NCBI GenBank assembly: GCA_025463965.1
Contig: JAODBN010000420.1
Location: 1-8,317, forward strand
Length of the DNA stretch: 8,317 bases
Origin: Acidimicrobiaceae bacterium
GTDB lineage: Bacteria; Actinomycetota; Acidimicrobiia; Acidimicrobiales; Bog-793
Direction of reading: 5' to 3'
Part shown: piece by piece, positions 1 through 4,700 of the stretch
Numbering within the stretch: the first letter of the stretch is position 1
Layout of the letters: each line of letters starts with the position of its first letter
Notes under the pieces: model-generated
Database searches by the model: none
What the model was told of the DNA's origin: nothing
Seen by the model: only the letters and a program-made list of their open reading frames with translations
Position numbers and translations under genes: made by a program

Positions 1-66
1 GCGGGAGGAGTGACCCATGAACGCCTCGGGGCCGGCAACCTCAATCGCTCTGGAGGCCGGCCGTGA
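1..66 (+). CDS. 3' end of an upstream gene (partial)
   Basis: The frame starting at base 1 is open from the window edge and ends at the TGA at 64-66, giving about 21 residues that end in a Gly/Arg/Pro-rich tail. The TGA overlaps the GTG start of the next gene by 4 nt (GTGA at 63-66), a coupling seen repeatedly in this gene run, which is the main reason to believe this frame. Too little is visible to name a product. An 18-codon ORF from the in-frame GTG at base 10 is also possible, because GGAGG stands directly before it, though the spacing there is too short. Confidence 0.4.
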   Translation, partial: AGGVTHERLGAGNLNRSGGRP

Positions 67-719
67 ACCTGGCCACGACCAAGCTGGTTCGCGCGCTGCC
101 TGCAACGGTCGCGGGCGCCACTCGGCTCGTCGCATTCCTGCTCGCCGGCTACGCCAACAACGACGGTGTCGCGTGGCCCGGGAAGGCGAAGATCGCCGAG
201 GAGACGGCGCTGAGCGAGCCCTCGGTGAAGCGGGCCCTCCGAGCGCTGATCGAGATGGGCGTGATCGAAGTCGTGCAGCGGGGAGGTTCCCGAGCGGCCG
301 GCGGCAACTTCTCGAATCGCTACCGGTTCAGGGGGGTCGTAGATGACCCCCCCTCTGTTGGTCCGCCAACTCACCAACGAGAGAGCCCAGGTCCGCCAAC
401 GGCCACCGCTACCAGCGGTAACGACGTCGATCCGAGCGACACGTCGGACCGCCAGGTCCGCCAACCAGCGGCCCACGATGACGGAAAAAGGGTCCAGCTC
501 CGCCACACCGCGTTGGAACTTCTCACCATCGCTGCGAATGGTCCGCCGGGGGGACGAGGCGATGGTTCGACCATCGAGATCCAGAGGTCTGCGGATGCCT
601 CCGAGGCGCGCTCGACGGCGCCGATATTGAGGGTCATCCAAGGCGAGCCGGCGACTGGTCCGCCAAGCACGTGGGGGGTCACCCACGATCCCCCAGGGGG
701 GGTCACTGGTGATCCGTAG
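63..719 (+). CDS. Winged-helix (HTH_36-type) putative replication initiator or DNA-binding protein
   Basis: A 218-aa protein. Residues about 17-90 form a winged helix: an N-terminal helix (RLVAFLLAGYANNDG), a helix-turn-helix (KAKIAEETALSEPSVKRALR, with LIEMGVIEVV after it) and a wing ending NRYRF. This arrangement is typical of the HTH_36 family found in plasmid and phage replication proteins of actinobacteria. The GTG start at 63 has GGAGG at 52-56 and a GTGA overlap with the upstream frame. From residue about 91 the protein is low-complexity and rich in Pro, Gly and Thr (GPPT, DPPGGVTGDP). This part coincides with clustered DNA repeats, so the peptide seems shaped by constraint on the DNA. 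By family resemblance it should bind DNA, probably the repeats in its own 3' half. The initiator role is inference; a repressor or primosome-like role is possible. Confidence 0.8.
   Translation: MNLATTKLVRALPATVAGATRLVAFLLAGYANNDGVAWPGKAKIAEETALSEPSVKRALRALIEMGVIEVVQRGGSRAAGGNFSNRYRFRGVVDDPPSVGPPTHQRESPGPPTATATSGNDVDPSDTSDRQVRQPAAHDDGKRVQLRHTALELLTIAANGPPGGRGDGSTIEIQRSADASEARSTAPILRVIQGEPATGPPSTWGVTHDPPGGVTGDP
331..352. repeat. Inverted repeat GGGGGGTC-N6-GACCCCCC
   Basis: A perfect 8-bp inverted repeat with a 6-nt spacer (GTAGAT), lying inside the winged-helix gene just where its folded domain ends. The same design recurs three times at 673-741. It may be an iteron-like binding site or part of a replication origin. 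Confidence 0.75.
361..667 (+). repeat. Dispersed direct repeats GTCCGCCAA(C/G)
   Basis: GTCCGCCAAC occurs at 361-370, 391-400 and 456-465, and GTCCGCCAAG at 658-667. A shortened copy, GTCCGCC, lies at 541-547. The first copy sits in a small palindrome, GTTGG-TCCG-CCAAC (357-370). Three copies are read in the same phase and encode Gly-Pro-Pro; the copy at 456 is in a different phase, so protein repetition alone does not explain conservation of the DNA word. These may be initiator-binding repeats. A further GTCCGCCAACCAG 13-mer, identical to 456-468, appears far downstream at 2242-2254. Confidence 0.6.
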
Positions 720-741
720 GGGGGGTCACCCATGACCCCCT
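673..741. repeat. Tandem iteron-like units GGGGGGTC-N6-GAYCCCCC
   Basis: Three consecutive units begin at 673, 697 and 720, a spacing of 24 and 23 bp, or about two helical turns. The left arm GGGGGGTC is exact in all three. The right arms are GATCCCCC (687-694), a degraded GATCC (711-715) and GACCCCCT (734-741), and the 6-nt spacers are ACCCAC, ACTGGT and ACCCAT. They match the unit at 331-352. The cluster covers the last codons and the TAG stop (717-719) of the winged-helix gene and runs into the following AT-richer gap, which is the usual layout of an iteron origin. Confidence 0.75.
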
Positions 742-799
742 AGTGAGAAAGAGCTAACAGAAAAGAACTCTGGCGATACATGGAAGGGACTGCTACCTA
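742..799. other. AT-richer intergenic segment next to the iteron-like repeats
   Basis: This gap between the winged-helix gene and the next gene is about 43% G+C, clearly lower than its surroundings, with purine-rich A tracts (GAGAAAGAGC, AGAAAAGAAC read nearby). Directly beside tandem repeats it could be the strand-opening element of an origin, or simply a promoter region. AAGGGA at 784-789 is the likely ribosome binding site for the ATG at 800. Confidence 0.45.
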
Positions 800-1375
800 A
801 TGGCCACACCCACAACCACCAAGTCCGAACTGGCGGTGCTGTTTCTGGCGGACGTGCTCGCGGCCGGTCCCGCGCGGTTGGCGGACCTCGTGACGCAAGG
901 CGTGGATCGGGGCCTGTCGAAGCGGACCCTCGAACGGGCGAAGACCCAACTCAAAGTCACCTCCCGACGAGTCGCCAACGGCTACGTCTGGGAACTGCCG
1001 ACACATGCCGAGGAGCCGAAGGTCGAGCCGAGCTCCAAGCGCCGGCCGGACAGCCGGGCACGAGCCGGCGCGGTGCGCCAGCCGGTGACCGAGCCCGTTC
1101 GCCCACCACGAGTCTCGACGGCGGTGGCTCTCCTGGCTCAGGCCAACCGACCGAAGCCAGCCATCCAGCCGAAGCGACCGAGCCTCGGCGACCTCGAGCG
1201 CAAGGCGCTGGCGGCGCCCGGCACTGACCCTCGTCGGGACATGTGCCTCGCGGTCCTCGATCGCATCCGCATGCGTTCCGAGAAGACCCGGGGCGAACCG
1301 CTGTACGACCAAGACGCCCACCCAGCCCAGCGAGCCGAACTGGAGCGCGCCCTCGCCCAGCTACGTGGAGCGTGA
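800..1375 (+). CDS. Free-standing winged-helix domain protein (RepA/primase C-terminal-like)
   Basis: A 191-aa protein. Residues about 10-67 (ELAVLFLADVLAAGP, then SKRTLERAKTQLKV, then a wing ending GYVWELP) match the pattern I recognise from the C-terminal winged helix of actinobacterial RepA/primase-type AAA+ proteins: a helix ending A-x-GP, an ISxRTLxRAKxxLxV-like recognition helix, and a strand ending VWxLP. The large ATPase part is missing. The remainder is a basic Pro/Arg-rich linker (about 70-130) and a helical C-terminus (about 135-191). The ATG at 800 is preceded by AAGGGA (784-789). It lies right after the putative origin, so a role in replication or its control is plausible but inferred. 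It could also be a truncated remnant of a larger replication protein. Confidence 0.75.
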   Translation: MATPTTTKSELAVLFLADVLAAGPARLADLVTQGVDRGLSKRTLERAKTQLKVTSRRVANGYVWELPTHAEEPKVEPSSKRRPDSRARAGAVRQPVTEPVRPPRVSTAVALLAQANRPKPAIQPKRPSLGDLERKALAAPGTDPRRDMCLAVLDRIRMRSEKTRGEPLYDQDAHPAQRAELERALAQLRGA

Positions 1376-1376
1376 C

Positions 1377-1811
1377 GTGACCCAGCCAGCTCCCAAGGCG
1401 CGCAGCCACTCGATGCGACCGCTCACCGACGAGGAGATCCCCTACGCCGAAAGGCTCGGAGCGCTGCTGACCGATCTGCGAAAGCGAGCGGGAGGCAGCC
1501 GGCGGTACATCGCTGCCGAGGCACACCTCTCAGACAACCAGCTGTGGGTACTGGAGTGCGGCTACCAGCGAACCCGTGCGAGCACGCTCCTGCGCTTGGC
1601 CGAAGCGCTGGCGCCACACCTGCACGAATCGGCCGAGAGCCTTCACGCACGCCTGGTGGAGACGGCGGGGATAGCGCTCGCTCCGGAGAGCCCGTGGAGC
1701 GCCAGGTCCGCCAGACACCGTGAGCGTCGATGGGCTGCCTACGAGACCAAGAAGCGGAGGGCTCGGGAATGGGCCGAGCGCATGGGACTCAACGACGAGG
1801 GAGGAGCTTGA
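1377..1811 (+). CDS. XRE-type helix-turn-helix DNA-binding protein
   Basis: A 144-aa protein with an N-terminal XRE/Cro-like helix-turn-helix at residues about 22-80: YAERLGALLTDLRKRAG, then RRYIAAEAHLSDNQLWVLECGYQ, then LLRLAEALAP. The turn has Ser-Asp in place of the usual small residues, and the scaffold WVLECGYQ resembles the canonical 'xxWExGxR' segment. The C-terminus is a long, strongly basic helix (RHRERRWAAYETKKRRAREW) that may bind nucleic acid or form a coiled coil. I chose GTG 1377, with GGAG at 1367-1370 and a 1-nt gap after the previous stop; GTG 1365, overlapping that gene, is the alternative. It is likely a regulator of this operon or a partner of the replication proteins; no target is evident. 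Confidence 0.75.
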   Translation: MTQPAPKARSHSMRPLTDEEIPYAERLGALLTDLRKRAGGSRRYIAAEAHLSDNQLWVLECGYQRTRASTLLRLAEALAPHLHESAESLHARLVETAGIALAPESPWSARSARHRERRWAAYETKKRRAREWAERMGLNDEGGA

Positions 1812-2326
1812 TGGGGGAAGGACTCGAAAGGCAGACACGCTCCACCCCTCGCAGGGCGCATATACCGCGCAACCTCTTAGCCACTAAGATACTTCCCAGC
1901 AGAACACCGGTACGGACCGCTCAGAACGTCCGCAAATCGTCTGGCTCCGTCGCATGCTGGTCACCGGAGAGCCGTGTGCTTGTGGCGTTGGGCGCCGCAA
2001 TGCCTTTCCGGGCACTCCGATACCCCCCAAACGCTCTAGCGGCCACACAGGTGCCTCTCCTGTCATCGTGGGCTCAGGCCAGTCCGGTGGTTCTCGCGGC
2101 TCTGGCCACGGCCGCCGCGCTGGCCCTGGTGGTCCGGCGGCGGAGGGTGGAACTGCTCTGCACCAAGCGCGCCGAGCAGGCCGACCGACTCGCCGAGCAC
2201 CTCCTGCGGGTGAGGGACCTCGAAGCCGAGTTGCGCGACTCGTCCGCCAACCAGATCGCTCGGAGCTGCTCCCTCTGCGAAGCCGAGGGCCTGCCAAGAG
2301 TTAAGCGCGAAGGGGGGCTTTGGTGA
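1811..2326 (+). CDS. Small membrane protein with one transmembrane helix and a coiled coil; N-terminal half doubtful
   Basis: The ATG at 1811 overlaps the previous stop (TGATG) and has a very strong ribosome binding site, GGGAGGA (1799-1805). From it the frame encodes 171 aa. Residues about 91-108 form one hydrophobic helix (SPVVLAALATAAALALVV) followed by RRRR, which predicts a cytoplasmic C-terminus. Residues about 112-146 form an amphipathic helix or coiled coil, and CSLC (153-156) is a possible metal-binding or redox pair. Residues 1-80 look unlike a normal gene of this genome, with rare codons (ATA twice, TTA, AGA, GTA), little third-position bias and an embedded palindrome at 1875-1889. 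The true start may therefore be GTG 1976, with GGAGAG at 1966-1971, or GTG 2051. The stop overlaps the next start by GTGA. Function unknown. Confidence 0.55.
   Translation: MGEGLERQTRSTPRRAHIPRNLLATKILPSRTPVRTAQNVRKSSGSVACWSPESRVLVALGAAMPFRALRYPPNALAATQVPLLSSWAQASPVVLAALATAAALALVVRRRRVELLCTKRAEQADRLAEHLLRVRDLEAELRDSSANQIARSCSLCEAEGLPRVKREGGLW
1875..1889. promoter_or_regulatory. Palindrome TCTTAG-CCA-CTAAGA, candidate operator
   Basis: A perfect 6-bp inverted repeat with a 3-nt spacer, in an AT-richer patch (GCATATACC just upstream at 1858-1866, TAAGAT within it). It sits in the weakly coding first part of the 1811-2326 frame. Its size and symmetry suit a homodimeric repressor, and the XRE protein encoded just upstream is an obvious candidate, but this is inference. 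Confidence 0.4.
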
Positions 2327-2541
2327 ACGACGCGGAAGTCAGCCAGGCGCGGCGGATCGCTGGTGCCTTCGTCGCTCTCCTCGTCTCCGGCGATGAAGAG
2401 GGCGCCCGTGGGCTCATCGAGAACCTGACGGCCGAGCGAGCCAGGTCGACCCTCTTCTGCGTCCTGTCGCTGGGCATTGGCGTCAGCGGCGAATGGCTGC
2501 TCGAGTCGTCCACCTACGCCGCCACTGAGAGGACGGTCTAA
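2323..2541 (+). CDS. Small alpha-helical protein of unknown function
   Basis: A 72-aa protein from GTG 2323, which overlaps the upstream stop by 4 nt (GTGA) and has AGGGGGG at 2311-2317 as ribosome binding site. The sequence reads as several amphipathic helices (QARRIAGAFVALLVSG, EGARGLIENLTAERARSTLF), with a mildly hydrophobic stretch (LFCVLSLGIGVSGEWLL) that is probably a buried helix, not a membrane span. I recognise no family. Its stop overlaps the next ATG by one base (TAATG), so it is probably co-translated with its neighbours. Confidence 0.65.
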   Translation: MNDAEVSQARRIAGAFVALLVSGDEEGARGLIENLTAERARSTLFCVLSLGIGVSGEWLLESSTYAATERTV

Positions 2542-2792
2542 TGGGCGGCTTGTCGATCACCGAGCAACTCGCCGAGCTTCCGATCGTCAGGGACTACGTC
2601 CACGACGTGAAAGGCCTCGTACTCCGTCTTCCGCGCACCGGGCTCGTTGTCGTGCCCGTCCAAGAACTGCACCGCGGCTGGAACTGCGTGGTGGTCATCG
2701 GCAACGAGACGTACCGCCGCGGTGGCTACGACATCTACGTCTCGAACAACGAACTCCGCCGCGCTCCGATCGACGTAGACGCGCTGCAGTGA
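2541..2792 (+). CDS. Small protein of unknown function, mixed alpha/beta
   Basis: An 83-aa protein. The ATG at 2541 shares its A with the upstream TAA, and GAGAGGA (2527-2533) is a well-spaced ribosome binding site. A short N-terminal helix (SITEQLAELPIV) is followed by a beta-rich core (GLVLRLPRTGLVVVPVQEL, WNCVVVIGNETYRRGGYDIYVSNNEL), suggesting a small single-domain fold. No catalytic motif is evident and I do not recognise the family. The stop overlaps the next GTG (GTGA, 2789-2792). Confidence 0.7.
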   Translation: MGGLSITEQLAELPIVRDYVHDVKGLVLRLPRTGLVVVPVQELHRGWNCVVVIGNETYRRGGYDIYVSNNELRRAPIDVDALQ

Positions 2793-2941
2793 CCGCCGAG
2801 CTGAACGGCCGAGCCGAGTTGGTGGCGTCCGTCGTCCACCAGGAGCACTTGCCGTTCTCGACCTTGACGAGCGGCTTGCGCGCCGCGGGCTCACCGTCGT
2901 CGAGGAGCCCCGCCCGCCGAGTCACGGTGAATGGGCGATGA
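2789..2941 (+). CDS. 50-aa ORF between two 4-nt overlaps; possibly part of a frameshifted gene
   Basis: The GTG at 2789 overlaps the upstream stop as GTGA, and the frame's TGA (2939-2941) overlaps the next ATG as ATGA, so by layout it is a coupled mini-gene with about 90% G/C at third positions. The first 20 residues (TAELNGRAELVASVVHQEHL) look natural, but the rest is Ser/Arg/Pro-rich as in out-of-frame sequence. Meanwhile the frame of the downstream gene, read from about 2851, gives a far more protein-like stretch (LDLDERLARRGLTVVEE). The region may be one longer gene with a frameshift near 2840-2855, either a real mutation, a sequencing error or programmed slippage. Function unknown. Confidence 0.4.
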   Translation: MTAELNGRAELVASVVHQEHLPFSTLTSGLRAAGSPSSRSPARRVTVNGR

Positions 2942-3198
2942 CCGGCCCGGCCGGACAGCCGGCGGTGCGAGGACAGCTGCGCCGCATCGCCATCCTCCTC
3001 AACGAGTTCGGAATCGCGAACCGGGATCAGGCACTCGGGTTCTGCTCAGCGATCGCCGGCAGACCCATCACGAGTCGCAAGGAGCTGACCGCTCGAGAAG
3101 CGAGCCACGTCCTCGACGACTTGGAGCTCCACTTGGCGAACCGCGACGTCGACCAGGCCGGACGGGTCATGGCAGCCCACGTCAAAACGGGCACCTGA
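2938..3198 (+). CDS. Small protein resembling the C-terminal tail domain of phage recombination proteins
   Basis: An 86-aa protein. Residues about 12-65 carry the pattern L-x-x-x-x-x-L-x-x-x-G-I-x-(N/D)-R-(D/E), then GRPITSRKELTAREASHVLD and DLE. From memory this pattern, with a central '(S/T)xxELTxxEASxVIDxL' segment, appears as a C-terminal domain of phage RecT-like and other recombination or nuclease proteins in actinobacteria, where it may mediate protein contacts. Here it stands alone. The ATG at 2938 overlaps the preceding stop (ATGA) and lacks a strong ribosome binding site, which suggests coupling; the same frame is open upstream to 2779 but has no start codon there. It is the last gene of the left + strand run. 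The assignment is by remembered pattern, without alignment. Confidence 0.65.
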   Translation: MTGPAGQPAVRGQLRRIAILLNEFGIANRDQALGFCSAIAGRPITSRKELTAREASHVLDDLELHLANRDVDQAGRVMAAHVKTGT

Positions 3199-3270
3199 GT
3201 GGGGACGGGCCCGCCGCTCGCGGAACTCGGTTCACGGGGGCGCAGCTTGGCTACCCGCGCCTGTCCTCGT

Positions 3271-3301
3271 GGCAGAGACCGGTTGCTGCGAATGCTCTGC
3301 C
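3271..3301. terminator. Inverted repeat in the convergent gap (possible terminator)
   Basis: GGCAGAG (3271-3277) pairs perfectly with CTCTGCC (3295-3301) across a 17-nt loop. An outer CTCGT (3266-3270) can also pair with ACGAG (3306-3310) across a small bulge. It lies between the ends of the + strand gene run (3198) and the minus-strand genes (3358), where a bidirectional terminator would be expected. No T tract follows, so factor-independent termination is doubtful. I see nothing else in 3199-3357. Confidence 0.35.
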
Positions 3302-3357
3302 GGTGACGAGCGAGCCGACCGCGTGTGCTCCGACCGCTGCTCTGCAAGGAAAGCGCC

Positions 3358-3618
3358 TCAGACCTTCAGGGAAGCCTCGGCAGCAGCTCTGGCCTCGTCC
3401 ATGGAGAAGTGGGTGCTCATCTCGTGGCCCCGACCGGTGACGACGTAGCGAGTGCCGTCAGTCTCACCGATATACCGCTCACGGACGGCGATATGACGGA
3501 CGGCTTGCCGACTGTCATCGACGAGCACCCAGTTGCGAGTGGTAGGGACCCTCGTCCAATCCATGCGCATCAGCGTATGCCCGTGGGGATCGACCAGGCG
3601 TGCGAGCCGGAGTGCCAC
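3358..3618 (-). CDS. Small protein of unknown function
   Basis: An 86-aa protein from GTG 3618; internal ATGs at residues 17 and 19 are alternatives. No clear ribosome binding site precedes the GTG, and a stop at 3658-3660 prevents a longer form. The N-terminal part is beta-like (RLARLVDPHGHTLMRMDW, NWVLVDDSRQAV). The C-terminal part, YIGETDGTRYVVTGRG then FSMDEARAAAEASLKV, resembles small phage or element proteins in which a strand hairpin is followed by a 'fxsleeAraaAE' helix. Codon use fits the genome. It is the last gene of a three-gene minus-strand group. Function unknown. Confidence 0.7.
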   Translation of the reverse strand: MALRLARLVDPHGHTLMRMDWTRVPTTRNWVLVDDSRQAVRHIAVRERYIGETDGTRYVVTGRGHEMSTHFSMDEARAAAEASLKV

Positions 3619-3661
3619 GAGTAGTCGGGATGAGATCGCGGACTTGGTGCTGCCTGGTCAG

Positions 3662-3973
3662 CTAGTCATCTTCTCCCCACAAGGCGACCAAGAAGCCAGC
3701 GACCAACGCGATGAATGGAAGCGCGCCCGCGGCGATCAACACGGACAGTCCGCTATGCCAGTTCTTTCGGTAGTAGAGGGAGAGGAAGCAGACCAGCTCA
3801 TACGACGCAGAGCTGCCCGCAGCACAGAAGAGAACGATGCCCACGGACCGGAGCCACCCCGCCTTGAATGGCCGCAATACGCGCAGCTCCACAGCGATGG
3901 CAACCCAGAAGATCGGCATCACGGTAGCGGCCGTCTCGTAGAACGCGGTGTTGAAAGTGGCGGCGCGGTGCAT
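3662..3973 (-). CDS. Three-helix membrane protein of unknown function
   Basis: A 103-aa protein with predicted membrane segments at residues about 12-31 (YETAATVMPIFWVAIAVEL), 42-66 (SVGIVLFCAAGSSASYELVC) and 76-98 (LIAAGALPFIALVAGFLVAL). The acidic end ALWGEDD and basic residues between helices 1 and 2 suggest an orientation with that loop in the cytoplasm. The first helix follows an F-Y-x-T-x-A-x-V-x-P pattern that I remember from uncharacterised actinobacterial membrane proteins. The ATG at 3973 has a poor ribosome binding site and lies inside another minus-strand ORF (3798-4346), so it may be coupled to that ORF or joined to it by a frameshift. Possible roles include a small effector or anchor; nothing specific is shown. 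Confidence 0.7.
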   Translation of the reverse strand: MHRAATFNTAFYETAATVMPIFWVAIAVELRVLRPFKAGWLRSVGIVLFCAAGSSASYELVCFLSLYYRKNWHSGLSVLIAAGALPFIALVAGFLVALWGEDD

Positions 3974-4346
3974 CGCGGCAGTCTGCCATTGGCGCGACGT
4001 CGCCTACCTGACCATACGCACGCCGCAGTTCGATTCGTAGATCTCGGACCTGCTCTGGCGCGGGAATGGGTCCCTCGCAAATGTCCCGTGGACGCACGCG
4101 CAAGGAGCGATGCCTGGCGTCCCTCGGCGCGGCGATGGCGGCCAAGACGTGGGCAAACGCTGGCGCGCGCCTCGATGAGCACGGGGCGCGTACAAGGACG
4201 TTGATTCGTGAGGGGAACAGCGAGATCTCGTTGAGATCGTTCACTCGTTCCACCAGATCTTCCACAAGCGCTCGTGACGCCAGAACGGCCGTCACCTCGA
4301 CGAGGAATCCGACCAGCGGCCGCCCGCCGCTCTGCCCGAGAGGCAC
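3798..4346 (-). CDS. Uncharacterised ORF upstream of the membrane protein; C-terminal part doubtful
   Basis: A 182-codon ORF from GTG 4346. Residues 1 to about 120 (for example LVEDLVERVNDLNEISLF, PAPEQVRDLRIELRRAYGQV) have natural composition and about 70% G/C at third positions. The last roughly 58 residues overlap the membrane-protein gene in another frame and read as Arg/Gly/Ala-rich shadow sequence. Two explanations fit: a real gene whose 3' end simply runs into its neighbour, or one larger gene (about 4346 to 3662) broken by a frameshift near 3975-3990. No family recognised. The frame stays open upstream to 4544 but without ATG, GTG or TTG. Confidence 0.45.
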   Translation of the reverse strand: MPLGQSGGRPLVGFLVEVTAVLASRALVEDLVERVNDLNEISLFPSRINVLVRAPCSSRRAPAFAHVLAAIAAPRDARHRSLRVRPRDICEGPIPAPEQVRDLRIELRRAYGQVGDVAPMADCRDAPRRHFQHRVLRDGRYRDADLLGCHRCGAARIAAIQGGVAPVRGHRSLLCCGQLCVV

Positions 4347-4416
4347 CGATCGGAGCCGGCCAGAGACCGCGGCGGTGACTGCGCGCGGCGATCGCGAACC
4401 ACGAGGGGGAAAAGCG

Positions 4417-4482
4417 ATGAACCAGTCGTCAAATCCGATACGGGGCAGCGAGCACGCTGGAGGCGTAGCGTCCCACCCGTGA
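4417..4482 (+). CDS. 21-aa leader-type ORF, translationally coupled to the exported peptide gene
   Basis: The ATG at 4417 has a strong ribosome binding site (GAGGGGG, 4403-4409), better than any for the gene downstream. It encodes a short hydrophilic peptide (starting MNQSSNPIRG, ending GVASHP) whose TGA overlaps the next GTG start as GTGA (4479-4482). This is the layout of a leader or coupling ORF that delivers ribosomes to the next gene. The peptide itself shows no recognisable feature. The overlapping minus-strand frame is open but has no start codon. Confidence 0.45.
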   Translation: MNQSSNPIRGSEHAGGVASHP

Positions 4483-4700
4483 GGTGGTTCGTCGCAGCCG
4501 GGGTGTTGCTTGTGGGCGTACTGATACTCGTGGGAAGGATCAACTCATCGCCGAGCCAGGCGCCTACCCGTCAACCGGCTCAGCAGACTTTCACCCAGAC
4601 CTACAAGGCGCCCGCGGGTCCGACGAATCCGAACTCGAGTCAGTGCAACGAGTTGTCGAATCCAGGGTCCTACGCCCGGTATGTAGCGCTCGGCTGCTGA
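4479..4700 (+). CDS. 73-aa exported or membrane-anchored peptide ending in Cys
   Basis: The GTG at 4479 starts a 73-aa protein with a hydrophobic segment at residues 4-19 (FVAAGVLLVGVLILVG) after MRW, that is, an uncleaved signal anchor or a signal peptide. An extracellular tail rich in Pro, Thr, Gln and Ser follows (about 22-52). The C-terminal block contains Cys56 and ends at Cys73 (NPGSYARYVALGC), so one disulfide loop or dimer contact is possible. No lipobox Cys lies near the hydrophobic segment. GGAGG at 4459-4463 is 15 nt away, so translation probably depends on coupling to the 21-codon ORF before it. Function unknown; a small secreted signal, toxin-like or envelope peptide are options the sequence cannot separate. 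Confidence 0.65.
   Translation: MRWFVAAGVLLVGVLILVGRINSSPSQAPTRQPAQQTFTQTYKAPAGPTNPNSSQCNELSNPGSYARYVALGC

Noticed and set aside
17..346. 109-codon frame from ATG 17
   Set aside because: Shadow of the winged-helix gene: Arg-rich, no homologous pattern, while the GTG 63 frame has a clear HTH domain, ribosome binding site and stop/start overlap.
3199..3357. Possible tRNA-like segment with GGTTCACGGGG
   Set aside because: No cloverleaf can be built around it; acceptor and anticodon stems are missing. Only a simple inverted repeat is supported.
4221..4230. Palindrome CGAGATCTCG
   Set aside because: A single 10-bp palindrome inside a probable coding frame, with no second copy or nearby promoter; chance is sufficient.
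4066..4416. + strand frame running into the 21-codon leader ORF
   Set aside because: Composition is Arg/Thr/Ser-rich and antisense to the minus-strand ORF at 3798-4346; only the part from ATG 4417 has a ribosome binding site.
4347..4544. Minus-strand frame upstream of GTG 4346 that contains a natural-looking stretch (LPRIGFDDWFIAF)
   Set aside because: It has no ATG, GTG or TTG before 4346, modest third-position bias, and lies opposite a + strand ORF with a strong ribosome binding site.
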